The notes under the pieces were generated by a model. It did no database searches. It saw only the letters and a list, made by a program, of their open reading frames with translations, and was not told the DNA's origin. DNA of 64,000 bases from Dehalococcoidales bacterium (GTDB lineage: Bacteria > Chloroflexota > Dehalococcoidia > Dehalococcoidales > Fen-1064): positions 1,492,405-1,556,404 of the forward strand of contig CP070842.1 of assembly GCA_020342155.1 (NCBI GenBank), read 5' to 3'. Positions within the stretch are counted from its first letter, which is position 1; each line of letters opens with the position of its first letter. Positions 24,776 to 34,719 of the stretch are shown here, piece after piece. Position numbers and translations under genes: made by a program.

Positions 24776-26371
24776 TTACTTGTAAGTCTCGTGTTTCAGC
24801 AGCCAGTACTCTAGGCTGTCGGTCAAGGCCAGCCAGCTTGCCTCGATGATGTCGGTGGAGCTACCGACGGTACGCCAGTCGTCGACACCATCACTGGACT
24901 CAATCAGCACACGCACCTGGGACTCGGTGCCGGTGCTTTCCTCAAGGATGCGGACCTTATAGTCCACCAGCTTAACGGCTGCCAGGCTGGGATAGAACAC
25001 CAGCAACGCTTTACGGAGGGCCTCGTCAAGGGCGTTGACCGGCCCGTTGCCCTCGGCGACAGTATGCATTATTTCGTTACCAACCCTGACTTTAACCATC
25101 GCCTCGTCCAGCATCTCTTCACGTCCCTTATTTGTAGGCGAGCGTCGCCGGTTCTCGACAACCACCATGAAGTCGACCAGTTCAAATGGTGGCTGATAGT
25201 CTGGCCTGGCACGATGTACTAGCAGGTCAAAGGAGGCCTCTGCATTTTCGTACTGGAAGCCGCGGCTCTCCATCAGCTTTATCTGGTCGAACAGCTCTTT
25301 GACCTCTTTTTTCTCGGTGGGTATATCAAGACCGCGTTCCTGGGCCTTTTGGATGATGCTTCGTCTGCCTGCCTGTTCCGAGACGACAATCCGCCGCTTG
25401 TTGCCGACCTTAGTCGGGTCAATGTGGTGGTAGGCATCCGCCCACTTGGCGACCCCGTCAGCGTGATAGCCGGCCTTGTGGCTGAAAGCGCTGGTGCCGA
25501 CGAAAGGAAGGAAGGCGTCTGGAATCAGGTTAGCCGCCTCACTGACATAGTGGGAGATCTCCGACAATTTGCCAAGCTGTTCATCACTGATGCAGTCAAT
25601 CCCCATCTTCAGTTTCAGGACGGGGATAATGGAGCAGAGATTGGCGTTACCGCAGCGTTCACCATAGCCGTTGATGGTGCCCTGGATATGGGTGGCCCCG
25701 TTTTCTACGGCTGCCAGAGTGCTGGCCACGGCCAGACCGCTGTCGTTGTGGGCGTGGATACCAAGTGTAACCCGCGTAACTTTTTTAGCTGCTTTAACAG
25801 CGGTGATTATTTCGCCGGGGAGCGCTCCACCGTTGGTATCACACAGTACCAAGCAATTTGCCCCGGCTTCGGCAGCCACTTGAAGCGTCTTCAGGCTGTA
25901 TTCGGGGTTGCTCTTATACCCGTCGAAGTAGTGCTCAGCATCGAAGAAGACTTTCATACCGCTGGCTCTCAGGTAGCGGACGGAGTCGTCAATCATATTC
26001 AGGTTTTCCTCGAGGGTTGTCCCTAGCACACGTTTAACGTGCAAATCAGAGCTTTTCGCAACGATGGTGGCTATCCCGAACCCGGCGTCGACAAGCATAG
26101 CCAGGTTGTCATCTTCCTCGGCCTTGATATCGGCACGCCGGGTACTGCCGAATACGGTGATTTGCGTATTGCTAAATCTCAGGTTGCGCATCTTTTCGAA
26201 GAATTCGGCGTCCTTCGGGTTAGAACCGGGCCAACCGCCTTCGATGTAGTGAATGCCAAGCTCGTCAAGCTTTTCGGCAATATTTAGTTTATCAACCACC
26301 GAAAAGGAGATGCCCTCTTTCTGGGCACCATCTCTAAGTGTAGTATCGTAGAGTTCTACTTTTGGCACCAC
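24776..26371 (-). CDS. cimA: (R)-citramalate synthase
   Basis: A 531-residue protein with DTTLRDGAQKEG at the N-terminus, the HAHND metal motif, GTINGYGERCGNA, and a C-terminal regulatory domain with the substrate loop AGYHADGVAKW. It condenses acetyl-CoA and pyruvate to citramalate, the first step of threonine-independent isoleucine synthesis; the presence of leuBCD next to it supports this. No threonine deaminase is in the cluster. A GTG start at 26371 follows AGGAGG, 11 nt after leuB ends. It is the last gene of the branched-chain cluster. Confidence 0.94.
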   Translation of the reverse strand: MVPKVELYDTTLRDGAQKEGISFSVVDKLNIAEKLDELGIHYIEGGWPGSNPKDAEFFEKMRNLRFSNTQITVFGSTRRADIKAEEDDNLAMLVDAGFGIATIVAKSSDLHVKRVLGTTLEENLNMIDDSVRYLRASGMKVFFDAEHYFDGYKSNPEYSLKTLQVAAEAGANCLVLCDTNGGALPGEIITAVKAAKKVTRVTLGIHAHNDSGLAVASTLAAVENGATHIQGTINGYGERCGNANLCSIIPVLKLKMGIDCISDEQLGKLSEISHYVSEAANLIPDAFLPFVGTSAFSHKAGYHADGVAKWADAYHHIDPTKVGNKRRIVVSEQAGRRSIIQKAQERGLDIPTEKKEVKELFDQIKLMESRGFQYENAEASFDLLVHRARPDYQPPFELVDFMVVVENRRRSPTNKGREEMLDEAMVKVRVGNEIMHTVAEGNGPVNALDEALRKALLVFYPSLAAVKLVDYKVRILEESTGTESQVRVLIESSDGVDDWRTVGSSTDIIEASWLALTDSLEYWLLKHETYK

Positions 26372-26382
26372 TTCATTACCTC

Positions 26383-27474
26383 CTATACCCTGGCGGCTAT
26401 CAGGTCACCCATCTGTTGCGTTCCAACCTTTGCCTGTCCCTCGGCCACGATATCATAGGTACGGTATCCTTCCTCAAGCACCCGGTCGACCGCTTTCTCG
26501 ACGGCCTGGGCCTCTTCCGGCAGGCCGAGGGAGTAACGCAGCATCATAGCGGCACTGAGGATAAGGGCGCAGGGATTGGCCATGTCCTGCCCTGCGCGAC
26601 GAGGGGCACTGCCATGAATAGGCTCGTACATACCGGGTATCTTTACTCCGTCCTGTGGTACCCCGGCCAGACTGGCCGACGGCAACATCCCCATCGAGCC
26701 GGCCAGCATCGAGGCTTCATCAGTAAGAATATCACCGAAGGTGTTTTCGGTGACAAGTACGTCAAGATAAGTGGGGTTCTGGATGAGACGCATAGAGCAG
26801 GAGTCGACCAGCATATGCTCTAGTTCGACATCCGGGTACTCCTCTGATACTTCGATAGCTACCTGCCGCCAGAGGCGTGACGATTCGAGGACGTTGGCCT
26901 TGTCCACCGAAATAAGATGCTTGCGACGGGTTCTGGCCAGCTCAAAACCGACCTTTACAATACGCTCTATCTCCTGCTCAGAGTAGACCATGGAGTCGAC
27001 CGCCCGCCGGCCCCGCGATGTCCGCCACCGCTTCTTGGGTCTGCCGAAGTAGAGACCGCCGGTAAGCTCGCGGATGAAGATAAAGTCCACACCTCTGATT
27101 ACGTCCGGCTTGAGGTTGGTAGAATCGATTAGCATCGGGAAGACCTTGACCGGCCGCAGGTTGGCAAACAGCCCCATTCCTTTACGCAGCGCCAGCAGGC
27201 CGTCTTCGGGGCGAACGGAGGCCTGGGGGTCGTCCCACTTGGGGCCACCGACGGCACCGAGTAGAACAGCGTCAGATTTCTTGCACAGCTTGAGGCAGTC
27301 TCTGGTCAGCGCCTCACCGGTCTCGTCAATGGCGACACCACCAATCAGGTCGTATTTCAGATTAAAGCTGTGGCCGCATTTCTCACCGACCGACTTCAGT
27401 ACCTTGATACCTTCATTAGTGACCTCCGGGCCGATGCCGTCGCCCGGCAGGACTGCCAGATTGAATGATGTCAT
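26383..27474 (-). CDS. leuB: 3-isopropylmalate dehydrogenase
   Basis: A 363-residue protein of the isocitrate/isopropylmalate dehydrogenase family: GDGIGPEV at the N-terminus, [23 protein letters not shown], the metal-binding [16 protein letters not shown] and NAD loop [13 protein letters not shown]. It oxidatively decarboxylates 3-isopropylmalate in leucine synthesis and, in the citramalate route, 3-methylmalate. Its ATG overlaps the leuD stop (TAATGA), indicating translational coupling. Confidence 0.96.
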   Translation of the reverse strand: MTSFNLAVLPGDGIGPEVTNEGIKVLKSVGEKCGHSFNLKYDLIGGVAIDETGEALTRDCLKLCKKSDAVLLGAVGGPKWDDPQASVRPEDGLLALRKGMGLFANLRPVKVFPMLIDSTNLKPDVIRGVDFIFIRELTGGLYFGRPKKRWRTSRGRRAVDSMVYSEQEIERIVKVGFELARTRRKHLISVDKANVLESSRLWRQVAIEVSEEYPDVELEHMLVDSCSMRLIQNPTYLDVLVTENTFGDILTDEASMLAGSMGMLPSASLAGVPQDGVKIPGMYEPIHGSAPRRAGQDMANPCALILSAAMMLRYSLGLPEEAQAVEKAVDRVLEEGYRTYDIVAEGQAKVGTQQMGDLIAARV

Positions 27475-27974
27475 TAAGTCCTCCTGCTTGCCAGTCTCTT
27501 TTTCGTATGCTCAATCAGCCCGTCAGCGGCGATTAGTTCTCCCATGAAAGCCGGGTAGGGCTTGGCGGTGAACTCCGTACCCCGGGTCAGGTTCCTTATT
27601 TTGCCATTAGCCAGGTCCACTTCCACCTCGTCACCGGCCTCCGTGCCGGCTACCGCCTCTTCGCTTTCCAGCAGTGGCAGGCCGATATTGATGGAGTTGC
27701 GGAAGAAGATACGGGCAAAACTGCTGGCAATAACACAGGATATACCGGATGCCTTGATTGCCAGTGGGGCGTGTTCGCGGGATGAGCCACAGCCGAAGTT
27801 GGTGGTCGCCACTATTATATCACTTGGTTGCACCCTGTTGAGAAACTCTGTGTCAATGTCCTCCATGCAGTGTTCTGCCAGCTCCGCTGGCTCAGATACG
27901 TTCAGGTACCGCGCCGGGATAATGGCATCGGTATCAACATTGGCCCCGTATTTAAAGACTTTTCCTTTTAGCAT
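27474..27974 (-). CDS. leuD: 3-isopropylmalate dehydratase small subunit
   Basis: A 166-residue swivelling-domain subunit: [17 protein letters not shown] at the N-terminus, [11 protein letters not shown] near residue 60, and [16 protein letters not shown]. The short length fits the archaeal/anaerobe-type small subunit that pairs with a LeuC of about 420 residues. It isomerises 2- to 3-isopropylmalate and citramalate to 3-methylmalate. A clear AAGGAG site precedes the ATG. It is separated from leuC by four unrelated genes. Confidence 0.95.
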   Translation of the reverse strand: MLKGKVFKYGANVDTDAIIPARYLNVSEPAELAEHCMEDIDTEFLNRVQPSDIIVATTNFGCGSSREHAPLAIKASGISCVIASSFARIFFRNSINIGLPLLESEEAVAGTEAGDEVEVDLANGKIRNLTRGTEFTAKPYPAFMGELIAADGLIEHTKKRLASRRT

Positions 27975-28067
27975 GTGGTGTCTCCTTGTTTTCAGTACTG
28001 ATTATATCATGAACCTTCACTCAGATTATTCTGCGTTCATTCATCCAATAACAGGCCAATCACTACA

Positions 28068-28754
28068 CTATTCCTGGGGGAAGGGCGTCTCCTGGTCGAG
28101 GCTTGTTTCTTTCCAGAATTGCAGCCCGAGTACCTTCAATAAACGGGCCTTTGCATATATCTGGGGATTGAATCTGGCATGTGCTCTTTGAGAAGCAATA
28201 TTATCTATGGCCACCGCATTCCGTGATGCGGTACGTCCCATTTCTTTGAGGTATTGTATTCTCTTGAAATACCCGTATACCATCAACCCCTGTCGCCCGT
28301 ATTTCGGTAGTGTACGAGTACTCCCGGTGCAAGCCTCTCCATTTGAAAAGTCGACATGATAAGGAGTGTCATCAATCGTTTTTTTGGCCTCTGCAGTCAT
28401 AGCCACCCATCCTATGTGGGCTAGCTCATTGTCCACCAGAATACAGAATGCGACTGCCCCCTTTTTAAGGCTCTTCTCAAACTCTGGAGAGAGCTGGCGG
28501 ATATCAATACCTCTGGCGGCCAGTTCAGCAGCCTGGCTGTTTGAAGATACTATTTCCATAGAAAAGTTATCAATTCTGGGTAAAAAGTCTGTTTCTGCCC
28601 TCTCCTCAAGTGAATGTTTATAAAGGTATAACTTATCATAACGAATAAAACGCCGACTGAAAAAGGAGACAACCCTTCTTAGAGTGGTGACTAATCCCTC
28701 CTCCCGTAGAACAGTTCGGGCCCTTGTGTATAAAGCTCTTATTGTATTTATCAT
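28068..28754 (-). CDS. GNAT-like acetyltransferase
   Basis: From ATG 28754 about 228 residues. It begins with a basic amphipathic helix (MINTIRALYTRARTVLREEG), then a GNAT-like domain: AFCILVDNELAHIGWVAM, TLPKYGRQGLMVYGYF, and NAVAIDNIASQRAHARFN. An upstream extension to 28955 is open but looks non-coding in character. The substrate is unknown. It is a passenger inside the branched-chain cluster, between the FmdE gene and leuD. Confidence 0.7.
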   Translation of the reverse strand: MINTIRALYTRARTVLREEGLVTTLRRVVSFFSRRFIRYDKLYLYKHSLEERAETDFLPRIDNFSMEIVSSNSQAAELAARGIDIRQLSPEFEKSLKKGAVAFCILVDNELAHIGWVAMTAEAKKTIDDTPYHVDFSNGEACTGSTRTLPKYGRQGLMVYGYFKRIQYLKEMGRTASRNAVAIDNIASQRAHARFNPQIYAKARLLKVLGLQFWKETSLDQETPFPQE

Positions 28755-28967
28755 CGTTATCACCCGCAGGAATCCGGTTACTACAGGGTCATTCCAGCAC
28801 CACAATGGCCTGGACACTGATATCTCCGGATAGCTTTTCCTTTGACTGGTAGTGGAATGCTCTTTATCAGGATTTTCATTCTGTTCATCTGTGTCCCTGT
28901 TAACCGGTGTACCAACCCGCTTATAAAGTCTTAGCAGGTGGTTGGGTGTATCCAACTCTCAGTGTAC

Positions 28968-29489
28968 TCACTTTTTCTCCGCACAGGGGATACATACCGT
29001 GTTGCCGTTGACCTCTCTCGTGCGGGTTGCCATCACGCTCTCTCCGCAGGACTCGCAGGCTACCGACCTCATGATTCTAGCTGGTTCAGGCTCATCAATA
29101 CGTACTTCTTGCAGTGATACGACATTCTCTTCGGGTGTAGATAGGAGCCAGTCGATAAACTGGTCCCGGTTCTTACCGGCGTTTTCGGGGATATTTTGGG
29201 GACCGAAAAGGACACGTACGCCTTTTTTAGATTGGCGGTTGTACAGTGTATAGGCCTGTTTCCCGTAGTCTTTGAAAATAAGGTTGCCCTTTCCGAACGT
29301 GCAGCCGGAAAGATATTGTAAGGCATCCACCCCGCAGGCGTCATTCTCGACAATGGCCACCATTTCCTCATCGGCTGCTCTGGAGCCCGACAGGTAGTCC
29401 AGCCCGGCCCTGGCCATGCGGTAGCCGATGGCCAGCCCGGGGCAGCTATGACCATGAAAGGCAATTATATCTTTATATCCTTTATCCAT
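28968..29489 (-). CDS. FmdE-family metal/redox protein with C-terminal zinc ribbon
   Basis: A 173-residue protein with the FmdE signature FHGHSCPGLAIGYRMA (His12, His14, Cys16), the second motif VENDACGVDALQYLSGCTFGKGN in two parts, and a C-terminal zinc ribbon (Cys145, 148, 166, 169). The family was named for a protein co-transcribed with molybdenum formylmethanofuran dehydrogenase; its biochemical role is still unclear. No Fmd/Fwd subunits are nearby. It follows the Cys-rich membrane gene by 15 nt, suggesting they work together. Confidence 0.88.
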   Translation of the reverse strand: MDKGYKDIIAFHGHSCPGLAIGYRMARAGLDYLSGSRAADEEMVAIVENDACGVDALQYLSGCTFGKGNLIFKDYGKQAYTLYNRQSKKGVRVLFGPQNIPENAGKNRDQFIDWLLSTPEENVVSLQEVRIDEPEPARIMRSVACESCGESVMATRTREVNGNTVCIPCAEKK

Positions 29490-29504
29490 TTCAGTCCTCC
29501 CTAT

Positions 29505-30035
29505 TTACTCCCCCTTGGCGGTGGTCCCCGGGCACATCAGTCTCATCTTGCAGCCGACGCAGCTTTTCTGGCGGCTGATGAAGCCGCTGTAGACGGACAT
29601 CAGCAGCAGGAGCATCAGTACCACTATTTTAGCGACAGTAACTGCCTGGATCAGGGCGATGATGACCAGTACCAGCGGTATCAGGCTCAACAGTCCGTAG
29701 GTGATGGGGGCCAGCTTCACGCCGATACCTGTCGCAAAACATTCGAGGCTACCCTGCTTAAAGAACACAGCTGAGAGCTTGCCCCAGCCCGTACCGCACC
29801 ACTTGCCGTAATAATAGCAGTCGATACAGACCAGTCTCCGCAATACCACCCAGACCATTACCACCGCCACCGGCAGATAAATCCAGGCGGCCAGCGGGAC
29901 CAGGAACCAGCAGGAAATCGTCCCGAGAGCGACCCAGGTAATCATGGCAAGGTTGGCCAGTACCACCGTTCTCTTCGGGTAGTTCTCTATCCCCTGCTCA
30001 TAGATGCATATTTCTACGATTTTAGTTTCGGACAA
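29505..30035 (-). CDS. cysteine-containing four-helix membrane protein
   Basis: A 176-residue protein with about four transmembrane segments (residues 25-45, 45-66, 106-126, 130-150). Cytosolic or interface cysteines form CIDCYYYGKWCGTGWG near 70-85 and CVGCKMRLMCPG near the C-terminus, which could bind a metal or cluster. I do not know the function. It is next to FmdE and the MGMT-like gene on the same strand with very small gaps. Confidence 0.72.
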   Translation of the reverse strand: MSETKIVEICIYEQGIENYPKRTVVLANLAMITWVALGTISCWFLVPLAAWIYLPVAVVMVWVVLRRLVCIDCYYYGKWCGTGWGKLSAVFFKQGSLECFATGIGVKLAPITYGLLSLIPLVLVIIALIQAVTVAKIVVLMLLLLMSVYSGFISRQKSCVGCKMRLMCPGTTAKGE

Positions 30036-30041
30036 TTGCTG

Positions 30042-30515
30042 CTATACCTCCACCAGGGCTTTCTCATAGTCCGCAACGCGCGGTGTCTTCCGGCGCCGGT
30101 CGATGGTGTGCCCCTCCTCCTCTAGTCGGGTGGCCTGAGCTTCGACCCCGCCGGGGAATTTTTCATTTAGCTCCCCTTTGGACTTTAAGGTGCGCCAGTA
30201 GGGGTTGATGTCAATAATACCTTCGGCAGCCATCTCTTCAGCCGCACGGGCCGAAATACCGGCAAAGATGCCGGTGGTTATTGGTCAGCCGAAGCTCGCA
30301 TTATGCCTCATGGCCAGTACTTCCCGTATCTGATTGATGGTAATCAGCCTGCCTCTGGGGACCATCCGCATAATCCCGTCCACCTCTCTCGGCGCCGGGA
30401 TAACACAGGTGCCCTCGCCCCATAGTTTGCTCATCTTCTCGTTGACTTCCACGACCTTGGGCATGTCTCTATCGTCGTTGAGCTTTTCCTGCCAGGTCTT
30501 TTTTGCTTTTGCCAT
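30042..30515 (-). CDS. MGMT-family (alkyltransferase-like) protein with in-frame UGA, selenoprotein candidate
   Basis: The frame from ATG 30515 (GTG 30524 also possible) runs 76 codons to a TGA at 30285-30287 and then stays open for 80 codons to the stop at 30042. Both parts are needed for one complete protein: WGEGTCVIPAPREVD, GRLITINQIREVL, then ASFG-UGA-PITTGIFAGISARAAEE, NPYWRTLKSKGELNEKFPGG. In homologs as I recall them the UGA position is Cys (G-C-P-x-T-T-G-I-F). A hairpin GCCG-GUAUUU-CGGC starts 22 nt after the UGA, with G first in the loop, as in bacterial SECIS elements. The alkyl-acceptor PCHR of true MGMT is here PYWR, so methyl transfer by that residue is unlikely. A nonsense mutation is the alternative. 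Confidence 0.6.
30250..30275 (-). promoter_or_regulatory. candidate SECIS-like hairpin
   Basis: Downstream of the in-frame UGA two overlapping hairpins are possible: ACCGGC-AUCUUU-GCCGGU (30258-30275) and GCCG-GUAUUU-CGGC (30250-30263). The second places a G at the first loop position about 26 nt after the UGA, within the range for bacterial SECIS. The stem is short and the two folds compete, so support is moderate. Confidence 0.35.
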
Positions 30516-30566
30516 TTCAATCACCCCTTTATTACCTATTACTGCGAGATGATTCAGTTTATTATT

Positions 30567-31823
30567 CTAGGATATTGTCTCCCTGGGGCTGGTGATGTAG
30601 CCGGTTATGGCGCTGGCGGCGGCCACCGCCGGATTTGCCAGGTAGACCTCCGACTTGGGGTGGCCCATCCGGCCGACGAAGTTGCGGTTGGTCGTCGAGA
30701 CACAGCGCTCGCCCTCGGCGAGTATGCCCATGTAGCCGCCGAGGCACGGGCCGCAGGTCGGGGTGCTGACCACCGCCCCGGCCCGGATGAAGGTCTCGAC
30801 CAGACCTTCCTTCATAGCGTCAAGGTAGACCTGCTGTGTGCCCGGGATGATAATGCAACGCACATCGAAGTGTACCTTTTTGCCTTCTATAACCCGGGCG
30901 GCAAGCTGGAGGTCACTGAGGCGTCCGTTGGTGCAGCTGCCGATTACCGCCTGGTCTATCTTGATATTACCAAGCTCACTGACGGGACGGGCATTGGATG
31001 GGAGGTGGGGTAGTGAGACCTGCGGTTCCAGTAAGGACACATCGTACTCGATAACCTGCGCATACTCGGCATCGGCATCCGGCTCGTAGACGGTGTAAGG
31101 TCGTCTGGCGCGGGGCTTTACATAATCAAGTGTCTTTTCGTCCACATGGAATATCCCGGCCTTGCCCCCGGCCTCGATAGCCATATTGGACATGGTGAAC
31201 CGGCCGTCCATGGAGAGTGCATCAATTGCCTCACCGGTGAACTCCATAGCAGCGTAGAGGGCACCGTCGACGCCAATCTGCCCGATTGTATACAGGATGA
31301 GGTCTTTACCCCCGACCCACTCTGGCAGGGTGCCGTGATAGACAAATCTGATGGTGGGTGGCACCTTCATCCAGATGTCACCGGTGGCCATGGCGGCGGC
31401 GATATCGGTAGAGCCCATACCGGTGGCAAAAGCACCGAGAGCACCATAGGTACAGGTGTGTGAGTCAGCCCCGATAATAACATCGCCGGGTACAACTAGC
31501 CCCTGCTCCGGCAACAGCACATGCTCGATGCCCATCTGCCCGACGTCATAGTGCGGTATCCCCTGCCCGCGGCAGAAGTCGCGCATCATCTTGGCTTGCT
31601 CCGCCGAGGTAATGTCCTTGTTGGGCACGAAGTGGTCGGCCACCATGACAATCTTTTGGGAGTCAAAGACCCTGTCTATCCCGATGCGGCGGAACTCCTT
31701 GATAGTGATGGGGGCAGTGATGTCGTTGGCCAGGATGACATCCGCCCGGACATTGATAAACTCACCCGGACTCACCTTTTCCTTGTCGGTATGAGCGGCC
31801 AGTATCTTTTCAGCTAATGTCAA
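30567..31823 (-). CDS. leuC: 3-isopropylmalate dehydratase large subunit
   Basis: A 418-residue aconitase-family subunit. 4Fe-4S ligands are in IGSCTNGR and TCGPCLGG; substrate motif [21 protein letters not shown] in two parts. The short form without the swivel domain pairs with LeuD. A TTG start follows AAAGGAAA. It sits downstream of leuA by about 125 nt. The gap at 31824-31948 contains only a weak CGGGTT/AACCCG repeat. Confidence 0.95.
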   Translation of the reverse strand: MTLAEKILAAHTDKEKVSPGEFINVRADVILANDITAPITIKEFRRIGIDRVFDSQKIVMVADHFVPNKDITSAEQAKMMRDFCRGQGIPHYDVGQMGIEHVLLPEQGLVVPGDVIIGADSHTCTYGALGAFATGMGSTDIAAAMATGDIWMKVPPTIRFVYHGTLPEWVGGKDLILYTIGQIGVDGALYAAMEFTGEAIDALSMDGRFTMSNMAIEAGGKAGIFHVDEKTLDYVKPRARRPYTVYEPDADAEYAQVIEYDVSLLEPQVSLPHLPSNARPVSELGNIKIDQAVIGSCTNGRLSDLQLAARVIEGKKVHFDVRCIIIPGTQQVYLDAMKEGLVETFIRAGAVVSTPTCGPCLGGYMGILAEGERCVSTTNRNFVGRMGHPKSEVYLANPAVAAASAITGYITSPRETIS

Positions 31824-31948
31824 CGTAGTTTCCTTTCCTTAAGATTGTCCATAAGACTCACCGGGTTGGGTCACCGTTGAAGCAGGAGAGGCAGAATATG
31901 ATAGTACAACGGCAACCCGACAGATATCTTAATCCCTGATAGAGAGGA

Positions 31949-33469
31949 CTACGCGGTCGCTTTCTTATCAGATAGCAACCGATTAAGGGCATTGATGTAG
32001 GCTTTGGCGCTGGCGACGATAATATCGGTATCGGCACCCCGGCCAGTGTAGGTTATGCCCCCACTCTCCACCCTAATCAGCACCTCACCGATAGCATCAA
32101 TGCCCTCGGTGATTGACTTTATCGAAAACTCGGTGAGTGTGCACGGTACGGCCACTATCTTGTCAATTGCCTCGCAGACTGCGTCCACCGGACCGGTACC
32201 AATGGCGGCCTCGGCCTTGACCTCGCCATCGGGAGCTACCAGCTTGACCGAAGCGGTGGGTATCCCCCTGTCGCCGCAGGTCACCTGGAGTCGGTCGAGG
32301 TGATAGACCTCAGAGACGGTACGCTGTTCCTCGGCAACTATCGACTCGATATCCTTATCGGTGACGTTCCTCTTCTTATCAGCCAACTCTTTAAAGGAGG
32401 CAAAGGCACGGTTGAAGTCTTCCTCATTGAGACTATAGCCCAATTCTGCCAGGTGCTCCCTGAAGGCATGCCGCCCGCTGGTCTTACCCAGCACCAGGCT
32501 GCTTGAGGGGACGCCTACCGATTGCGGGTCCATTATTTCAAAGGTTGTCCGCATCTTGATAACGCCGTCAACATGGAGACCCGACGAGTGACGGAAGGCA
32601 TTGGCACCGACAACAGCCTTGTTGGGTTGGACCGGGGTACCGGTCAACTCACTAACCAGCCGACTGGTCCTGTATATCTGGGTCGTGTTGATACCGGTGG
32701 AGAGGTCGTAGAAGTCCTGGCGGGTCTTGATGGCCATAACAATCTCCTCGAGTGAGGCATTGCCCGCTCTCTCGCCGATACCGTTAATGGTGCCCTCCAC
32801 CTGTCTGGCTCCCCGCTTGATGGCTTCCAGGCTGTTGGCTACGGCCAGACCCAGGTCGTCGTGGCAGTGCACACTGACGATTGCCTTGTCGATATTTGGT
32901 ACGTTTTTAAAAATGTTATCGATGAGGCCGCCAAATTCATCGGGCATGGCGTAGCCCACGGTATCAGGGATGTTTACCGTGGTAGCCCCGGCGTTAATCA
33001 CTGCCTCCAAAATCTGGTAGATATATGCCGGGTCGCTACGGCTGGCGTCCATCGCGGAGAACTCCACGTTATCAACATATTTCCTTGCCCTGGCTACTGT
33101 ATCGCAGGACATCTTCAGGATTTCCTCGCGATTCTTCCTCAGTTGATGAAACAGGTGAATATCTGAAGTCGAGAGAACGATGTGAATGCACGGATGTGCC
33201 GCCCCCTTGACCGCCTCCCAGCTCTGGTCCACCGCTTCGAGATTAGCGTGGGTCAGCACGCAGATTACAGGGATGCGCACTTCTTCCGCGATGAGACGTA
33301 CCGCCTCGAAGTCACCAGGTGATGTTACCGGAAAGCCGGCCTCGATAACATCCACACCGAGCTTTTCCAGCTGCCTGGCTATCTCCAGTTTCTCCGCGAT
33401 GTTCAGCGACCCACCGGCCGCTTGCTCGCCATCCCGGAGAGTTGAATCAAAGACAATTACCTTTTCCAT
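31949..33469 (-). CDS. leuA: 2-isopropylmalate synthase
   Basis: A 506-residue protein: catalytic domain with DSTLRDGEQAAGG, HCHDDLGLAVANS, GTINGIGERAGNA, then the substrate loop SSGLHVDGV and a C-terminal LeuA dimer/allosteric domain (ITYTGRGADTDIIVASAKAYINAL in two parts), so leucine feedback is expected. It condenses acetyl-CoA with 2-oxoisovalerate. The start is fixed by AGGAGG. The 230-nt gap upstream towards ilvC contains a copy of the dispersed repeat. Confidence 0.95.
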   Translation of the reverse strand: MEKVIVFDSTLRDGEQAAGGSLNIAEKLEIARQLEKLGVDVIEAGFPVTSPGDFEAVRLIAEEVRIPVICVLTHANLEAVDQSWEAVKGAAHPCIHIVLSTSDIHLFHQLRKNREEILKMSCDTVARARKYVDNVEFSAMDASRSDPAYIYQILEAVINAGATTVNIPDTVGYAMPDEFGGLIDNIFKNVPNIDKAIVSVHCHDDLGLAVANSLEAIKRGARQVEGTINGIGERAGNASLEEIVMAIKTRQDFYDLSTGINTTQIYRTSRLVSELTGTPVQPNKAVVGANAFRHSSGLHVDGVIKMRTTFEIMDPQSVGVPSSSLVLGKTSGRHAFREHLAELGYSLNEEDFNRAFASFKELADKKRNVTDKDIESIVAEEQRTVSEVYHLDRLQVTCGDRGIPTASVKLVAPDGEVKAEAAIGTGPVDAVCEAIDKIVAVPCTLTEFSIKSITEGIDAIGEVLIRVESGGITYTGRGADTDIIVASAKAYINALNRLLSDKKATA

Positions 33470-33558
33470 GACATCCTCCTGAGAGAAGTAACAACATGAA
33501 GGGTATTCCTTATAATAGAGTAGTCGTTCTTCTCTATGACTGTATTAAAATAACCAGC

Positions 33559-33600
33559 CATTATCCCCTCCCCGTTGAAGGAGAGGGGCCAGTAAGGATG
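33559..33600. repeat. dispersed palindromic repeat, partial copy
   Basis: CCCCTCCCCGTTGAAGGAGAGGGG followed by a degenerate tail, in the leuA-ilvC gap. It matches the palindromic half of the repeats at 44436 and 45062. Confidence 0.5.
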
Positions 33601-33700
33601 AGTTTATTCCTGCCGGAGAATCCGGCTGTGGAATATATCCTCGGATATTTATTTCCTCTTTTATACTCGATACGAACCAATTTCTACCCGTTCCCGTTAA

Positions 33701-34696
33701 CTAATCTTGCTTGAGCCAGGGCATCATCTGGCGTAATGCCTCACCGACCTGCTCAATGGGATGTTCAGCCTCGATACGTCTCAGGGCGTTGAAGACAGGG
33801 CGCCCAGCCTGGTTCTCCAGTATCCACTCTTTGGCAAAGGTACCGTCCTGAATCTCAGCCAGAATCTCGGCCATCTCCTGCTTGACCATATCGTCGATAA
33901 TACGTGGCCCGCTGACGTAATCGCCATACTCGGCAGTATTGCTCACAGAATACCGCATATAGCTCAGGCCACCCTGGTAGATGAGGTCAATGATAAGCTT
34001 AAGTTCGTGCAGGATTTCGAAGTAGGCTATCTCCGGTTGATAACCAGCCTCAATCAATGTCTCGAAGCCGGCCTTTATCAGTCCGGTGATACCTCCGCAG
34101 AGCACGGTCTGCTCACCAAAGAGGTCGGTCTCGGTTTCCTCGGCGAAGGTGGTCTCAATAACACCAGCCCGGCTGCAGCCGATGCCCTTGGCATAGGCCA
34201 GGGCGATGTCTCTGGCGTCACCGGTGGCGTCCTGATGCACGGCCACTATCGCTGGAGGCCCCACCTCTTCTGTGTAGAGCCGTCTCAGCATGTGGCCGGG
34301 GCACTTGGGCGCTATCATGATGACATTGACATCCGCGGGTGGCACAACCTGTCCGTAGTGGATACTGAATCCATGCGAGAACAGCAGGGTATTGCCAGAG
34401 ACCAGCCCTGGTAAAATAGACTCAGAGTATATTTTACCGTGCAATTCATCCTCGGCCAGCGTCGTGATGATATCGGCTTCCTTGGCTAATTCGGTGGCGT
34501 TCGTTACCTTAAAGCCGGCTTCCTTGGCGTTCTTCCAACCCGGGCTACCCTCAAGTTCAGCGACTATCACCTGGCAACCGCTGTCCCTCAGGTTCTGGGC
34601 CTGGGCGTGCCCCTGACTGCCATAGCCAATGATGCCAATCACTTTTCCGTCGAGCAGCTTCAAGTCGCAATCGTTATCGTAATAAATTTTTGCCAT
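33701..34696 (-). CDS. ilvC: ketol-acid reductoisomerase, class I
   Basis: A 331-residue protein: Rossmann domain with GYGSQG (24-29), the [11 protein letters not shown] loop, and a single knotted C-terminal domain with [11 protein letters not shown] and CGGITGLI metal and catalytic residues. It converts 2-acetolactate and 2-aceto-2-hydroxybutyrate to the dihydroxy acids. The cofactor loop reads AELEGSPGW where NADPH enzymes usually have a GLREGSKSW-like loop; the 2'-phosphate-binding Arg and Ser are replaced (Leu48, Gly53) and a Glu47 appears, suggesting NADH use. Confidence 0.95.
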   Translation of the reverse strand: MAKIYYDNDCDLKLLDGKVIGIIGYGSQGHAQAQNLRDSGCQVIVAELEGSPGWKNAKEAGFKVTNATELAKEADIITTLAEDELHGKIYSESILPGLVSGNTLLFSHGFSIHYGQVVPPADVNVIMIAPKCPGHMLRRLYTEEVGPPAIVAVHQDATGDARDIALAYAKGIGCSRAGVIETTFAEETETDLFGEQTVLCGGITGLIKAGFETLIEAGYQPEIAYFEILHELKLIIDLIYQGGLSYMRYSVSNTAEYGDYVSGPRIIDDMVKQEMAEILAEIQDGTFAKEWILENQAGRPVFNALRRIEAEHPIEQVGEALRQMMPWLKQD

Positions 34697-34719
34697 TTCC
34701 TTGTTCCTCGCTTCACCTG

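Noticed and set aside
28755-28955. N-terminal extension of the GNAT gene at 28068
   Set aside because: The extension is polar, unlike GNAT sequence, and a good internal ATG exists at 28754.
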